Origin: Paracoccaceae bacterium
Lineage (GTDB): Bacteria > Pseudomonadota > Alphaproteobacteria > Rhodobacterales > Rhodobacteraceae
NCBI GenBank assembly: GCA_026982255.1
Contig: JALSHL010000291.1
Location: 1-8,742, forward strand
Direction of reading: 5' to 3'
Length of the DNA stretch: 8,742 nt
The position numbers and the translations under genes are program-made. Positions 6,273 through 8,742 of this stretch are shown in pieces. Every line of letters begins with the position of its first letter. Within the stretch, counting starts at the first letter, position 1. A model generated the notes under the pieces. The model made no database searches and had not been told where the DNA came from. It worked only from the letters and a program-made list of their open reading frames with translations.

Positions 6273-6712
6273 TGGCAAGCGATCGGATCTTCGGTCTGGT
6301 CATGGCAATTGTGGCGCTCGCGTATATCGCGAGCGCCACGCAAATCCAGACCAGCTTTCTGTCGGACCCGGTCGGCCCGAAAACCTTTCCGGTCATGATC
6401 GGGTCGGTGGCCGCACTGGCAGCCCTGTTCATGGTTTTCAAACCCGACCCCGAACCGGAATGGCCCGGCCTGCGCACGGTAGGCGCCCTGTTGGTCGCGG
6501 TTGTCGTGCTGGTTGCCTATGCCTATGCCCTCAAGCCGCTGGGTTTCCCGTTGCCGACCGCGCTCGCCGCGGGACTGCTGAGCTACCAGATATCGCCAAA
6601 ACCCGCCAATGCCGCGATAACCGGCGCCGGCCTTTCGGTCGGGCTGTTCCTTCTTTTCAAATACGCGCTGGATCTGGGGCTTGTGCCCTTTCCTTCCGGC
6701 CTCGCAGGTTAA
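6272..6712 (+). CDS. tctB: Tripartite tricarboxylate transporter, small membrane subunit TctB
   Basis: Small, poorly conserved membrane subunit of the TTT importer, 146 residues. Hydrophobic segments lie at about 5-22, 37-56, 68-88, 92-106 and 110-130, consistent with the four to five helices of the family. The SDPVGPKTFPVMIG stretch (31-44) is the characteristic conserved part of TctB proteins. Translation is coupled to tctC by the TAATG overlap, and no separate strong Shine-Dalgarno is needed. The first 70 bases hold a perfect hairpin (see the inverted repeat at 6311-6339). Identification rests on size, topology, the conserved loop and its place between tctC and tctA. Confidence 0.9.
   Translation: MASDRIFGLVMAIVALAYIASATQIQTSFLSDPVGPKTFPVMIGSVAALAALFMVFKPDPEPEWPGLRTVGALLVAVVVLVAYAYALKPLGFPLPTALAAGLLSYQISPKPANAAITGAGLSVGLFLLFKYALDLGLVPFPSGLAG
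6311..6339 (+). repeat. Perfect 12-bp inverted repeat (hairpin) at the 5' end of tctB
   Basis: GTGGCGCTCGCG (6311-6322) pairs perfectly with CGCGAGCGCCAC (6328-6339) around the 5-base loop TATAT, giving a very stable RNA stem. It begins 39 bases after the tctC stop and lies within codons 14-23 of tctB. It is followed by CAAATCC-type sequence without a T run, so it is not an intrinsic terminator. Possible roles are shielding the 3' end of tctC mRNA from exonucleases or slowing tctB translation, either of which would raise receptor over membrane subunits. Function is inferred; the structure is directly visible. Confidence 0.7.
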
Positions 6713-6724
6713 AGGTTCCGCAAC

Positions 6725-8230
6725 ATGGACATACTTCAAAACCTCGCCATGGGTTTCTCGATCGCCCTGTCGCCCTATACGCTGATGCTGGCGGTCGTGG
6801 GCTGCTTCTTCGGCACGATCATCGGCGCCTTGCCGGGGCTTGGCCCCTCGAACGGCGTGGCGATCCTCATTCCCATTACATTCACCCTCGGTCTCGATGC
6901 TACATCGGCGCTGGTGCTGATGACCGCGGTTTACTACGGCGCCATGTACGGGGGCCGGATCAGTTCGATCCTGCTTAACATCCCGGGGGACGAGCCGGCC
7001 CTGATGACCACGCTCGACGGCTATCCGATGGCCAAGGCCGGCCGTGCGGGCGATGCGCTGGTTCTGTCCGGTGTTGCCTCTTTCGTCGGCGCATTTCTGG
7101 CCACGATCGGGCTGCTGTTTCTGGCACCGATGCTGGCCAATGTCGCGTTTCTGTTCGGTCCGGCCGAATATTTCGCCCTGTATCTGCTGGCCTTCTGCAC
7201 CCTTGGCGGCATGGCCAGCAACAATCAGGCGAAATCGGCGCTGGCTGCGGCCATCGGCCTTGGTATCGCCATGATCGGTATTGACAACTCCAGCGGCCTG
7301 CCCCGTCTGACCGGCGGCAACCTGCACCTGTTCGACGGTATCGATTTCCTTGTTGCCATCGTCGGGCTGTTTGCCATTGCCGAGGTGTTTTTCTTTATCG
7401 AGAGCCACGGCAGAAACACCTCGATCGGGGTCAAGCTGGGCAAGGTAAAAGTCCCGTGGCGCGACATATACGCGACCCGCTGGACCATGCTGCGCGCCTC
7501 GGGCGTCGGATTCGTGGCCGGAATCCTTCCGGGTGCAGGCGCCTCGCTCGGCAGCTTTATGGCCTATATGACCGAAAAATCCATCGCCGGCAAAAAGGGC
7601 GGCTTCGGCACCGGAGTCGCCAAGGGCGTCGCGGCCCCCGAAGCCGGCAACAACGCCGCTGCCGGCGGCGCGCTCGTGCCGATGCTGACGCTGGGCGTGC
7701 CGGGATCGGGCACCACCGCCGTATTGCTGGCACTGCTGATGACCCTGAACATTACCCCCGGCCCGACACTGTTCACCGACCGGCCCGAGGTCGTATGGGG
7801 GCTGATCGCCTCGTTGCTGATCGCGAACGTCGTGTTGCTGCTGATGAACGTGCCAATGGTGAAAATCTTCGTGCGGGTTCTGATGGTGCCGCCATGGGTG
7901 CTGCTGCCCGGGGTGACTATGATCTCCTTCGTCGGGATTTATTCGCTCTCCGGCAGCTACTTCGACTTGCTGCTGATGATCGGTTTCGGTGTTCTGGGCT
8001 ATATCCTGCGCAAACTGGATATCCCGACAGTGCCGGTTATTCTGGGGATCCTGCTTGGCGGCAACATGGAAAACGCCTTGCGCCGCGCCATGGTTATTGC
8101 GGATGGAGACTTCCTTTATCTCTTTTCCTCGCCGGTTTCCATCGGCCTGTGGATAGCCGCCATCGCCGGTTTCATCGCGCCGATGTTCCTGCGCAACCTC
8201 CTGCGCAAGCCGCAGCGGATCACCGACTGA
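6725..8230 (+). CDS. tctA: Tripartite tricarboxylate transporter, large permease subunit TctA
   Basis: The main translocation subunit of the TTT importer, energised by an ion gradient in characterised members. It has 501 residues, normal for TctA, with about ten to twelve hydrophobic helices. The family signatures are present: GTIIGALPGLGP (30-41), YYGAMYGGRISSILLNIPGD (70-89) and DGYPMAKAG (98-106) in the first half, and GILPGAG (266-272) and GVPGSGTTA (324-332) in the second. The paired glycine/proline motifs reflect the internal duplication of the family. The ATG follows tctB by 12 bp; AAAGG overlapping the tctB stop gives a weak ribosome-binding site 9 nt away. The next gene starts one base after its stop. 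No truncation or frameshift is seen. Confidence 0.96.
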   Translation: MDILQNLAMGFSIALSPYTLMLAVVGCFFGTIIGALPGLGPSNGVAILIPITFTLGLDATSALVLMTAVYYGAMYGGRISSILLNIPGDEPALMTTLDGYPMAKAGRAGDALVLSGVASFVGAFLATIGLLFLAPMLANVAFLFGPAEYFALYLLAFCTLGGMASNNQAKSALAAAIGLGIAMIGIDNSSGLPRLTGGNLHLFDGIDFLVAIVGLFAIAEVFFFIESHGRNTSIGVKLGKVKVPWRDIYATRWTMLRASGVGFVAGILPGAGASLGSFMAYMTEKSIAGKKGGFGTGVAKGVAAPEAGNNAAAGGALVPMLTLGVPGSGTTAVLLALLMTLNITPGPTLFTDRPEVVWGLIASLLIANVVLLLMNVPMVKIFVRVLMVPPWVLLPGVTMISFVGIYSLSGSYFDLLLMIGFGVLGYILRKLDIPTVPVILGILLGGNMENALRRAMVIADGDFLYLFSSPVSIGLWIAAIAGFIAPMFLRNLLRKPQRITD

Positions 8231-8231
8231 T

Positions 8232-8742
8232 ATGGTCCGGGTGCTTGTCCCTTCGGGCGCACTTGGCCTGAACTACGACAAGGCCGCGCTGGCGCGTGGC
8301 CTTGCCTGCAATCCCGACATTATCGCCATCGACGGCGGCTCCACCGACTCCGGTCCGGCCTATCTGGGGCAGGGCATATCGAAATACGCCCGCGCATCGA
8401 CCAAATTTGAGTGGCAGGGGTTGGTGGAGGCACGGGCCGCCGCCGGTATCCCGCTGTTGATCGGCAGCGCCGGCACCTGCGGGACCGACAGCACCGTTGA
8501 CTGGCTCGTGGACATCACGCGGGAAATCGCGCGCAATCTGGGCCAGAGCCTGAAAATAGCCGTCTTGCGTTCCTCGCAATCCGGTGCGGAAATGGCGCGG
8601 GCGCTGGAGGAAGGCCGGATCGAGGAACTGCCGAACGCACCGGAAATTTCCGGCCGCACATTACGTGACTGCACCAATATCGTTGCCCTCGCAGGGGCTG
8701 AACAAATTGCCGCCGCACAGGAAACCGGTGCCGATATCGTCA
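8232..8742 (+). CDS. AtuA-family (DUF1446-type) protein, N-terminal part (runs off right edge)
   Basis: The first 170 codons of a cytoplasmic protein. The opening VRVLVPSGALGLNY, then PDIIAIDGGSTDSGPAYLG (28-46), PLLIGSAGTCGTDSTVDWLV (74-93), and the later RDCTNIVALAGAEQIAAA and TGADIV segments follow the order of motifs I know from proteins annotated as acyclic terpene utilization AtuA family. The biochemical reaction of most of these is undefined, so the terpene label should not be taken literally here. Its start lies one base after the tctA stop (TGATATGG), without a good Shine-Dalgarno, which indicates translational coupling and membership of the transporter operon. It may act on the imported carboxylate or its CoA derivative, which is inference. 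Relatives are often followed by a DUF4387 gene, which would lie beyond the edge. Confidence 0.75.
   Translation, partial: MVRVLVPSGALGLNYDKAALARGLACNPDIIAIDGGSTDSGPAYLGQGISKYARASTKFEWQGLVEARAAAGIPLLIGSAGTCGTDSTVDWLVDITREIARNLGQSLKIAVLRSSQSGAEMARALEEGRIEELPNAPEISGRTLRDCTNIVALAGAEQIAAAQETGADIV

Noticed and set aside
6209..7408. Minus-strand open frame of 399 codons opposite tctB and tctA.
   Set aside because: Low-complexity Gln/Arg/Gly-rich translation without domain features; the plus strand carries signature motifs of TctB and TctA.
8640..8653. Perfect 14-bp palindrome CCGGAAATTTCCGG inside the AtuA-family gene.
   Set aside because: A palindrome of this length is expected about once per two such windows by chance, and it lies in clear coding sequence with no regulatory context.

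Overview
The window reads as chromosomal DNA of a GC-rich alphaproteobacterium. Codon use, protein style and gene neighbourhood look like the Rhodobacterales (Roseobacter-type); this is inferred from family resemblance, as no rRNA or other taxonomic marker is present. It is densely coding and holds two divergent gene blocks that start from a 124-bp intergenic region at about 5180-5303.

Leftward (minus strand), in order of transcription: an OmpR-type response regulator (TctD-like), a TctE-like sensor histidine kinase, a periplasmic iron/phosphoglycerate-type ABC solute-binding protein with no ABC permease or ATPase beside it, then, after an 89-bp gap with its own predicted promoter, an RND-pump membrane fusion protein and the first 229 codons of an RND permease that runs off the left edge. 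The first three genes are tightly packed (4-bp and 31-bp overlaps), as are the last two (4-bp overlap).

Rightward (plus strand): a complete tripartite tricarboxylate transporter in the order tctC-tctB-tctA (1-bp overlap, then a 12-bp gap), followed one base after tctA by the first 170 codons of an AtuA-family (DUF1446-type) protein that runs off the right edge.

The likely logic is that the kinase/regulator pair senses a carboxylate and switches on the divergent importer. The orphan solute-binding protein made with the pair is well placed to be a periplasmic co-sensor, by analogy with PgtC in the PgtABC-PgtP phosphoglycerate system. The AtuA-like protein probably belongs to the catabolic branch for the imported compound. 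The efflux pump may be a separate unit that merely follows the sensor operon.

Regulatory signals seen: an 11-bp-periodic TGACA/TGTCA repeat and a CGGAC/GTCCG inverted repeat in the divergent region, a good sigma70-like promoter with an imperfect palindrome between its boxes ahead of the efflux genes, and a perfect 12-bp hairpin just inside tctB. No RNA gene, insertion sequence, CRISPR array or convincing intrinsic terminator was found, and no gene-free stretch exceeds 124 bp.
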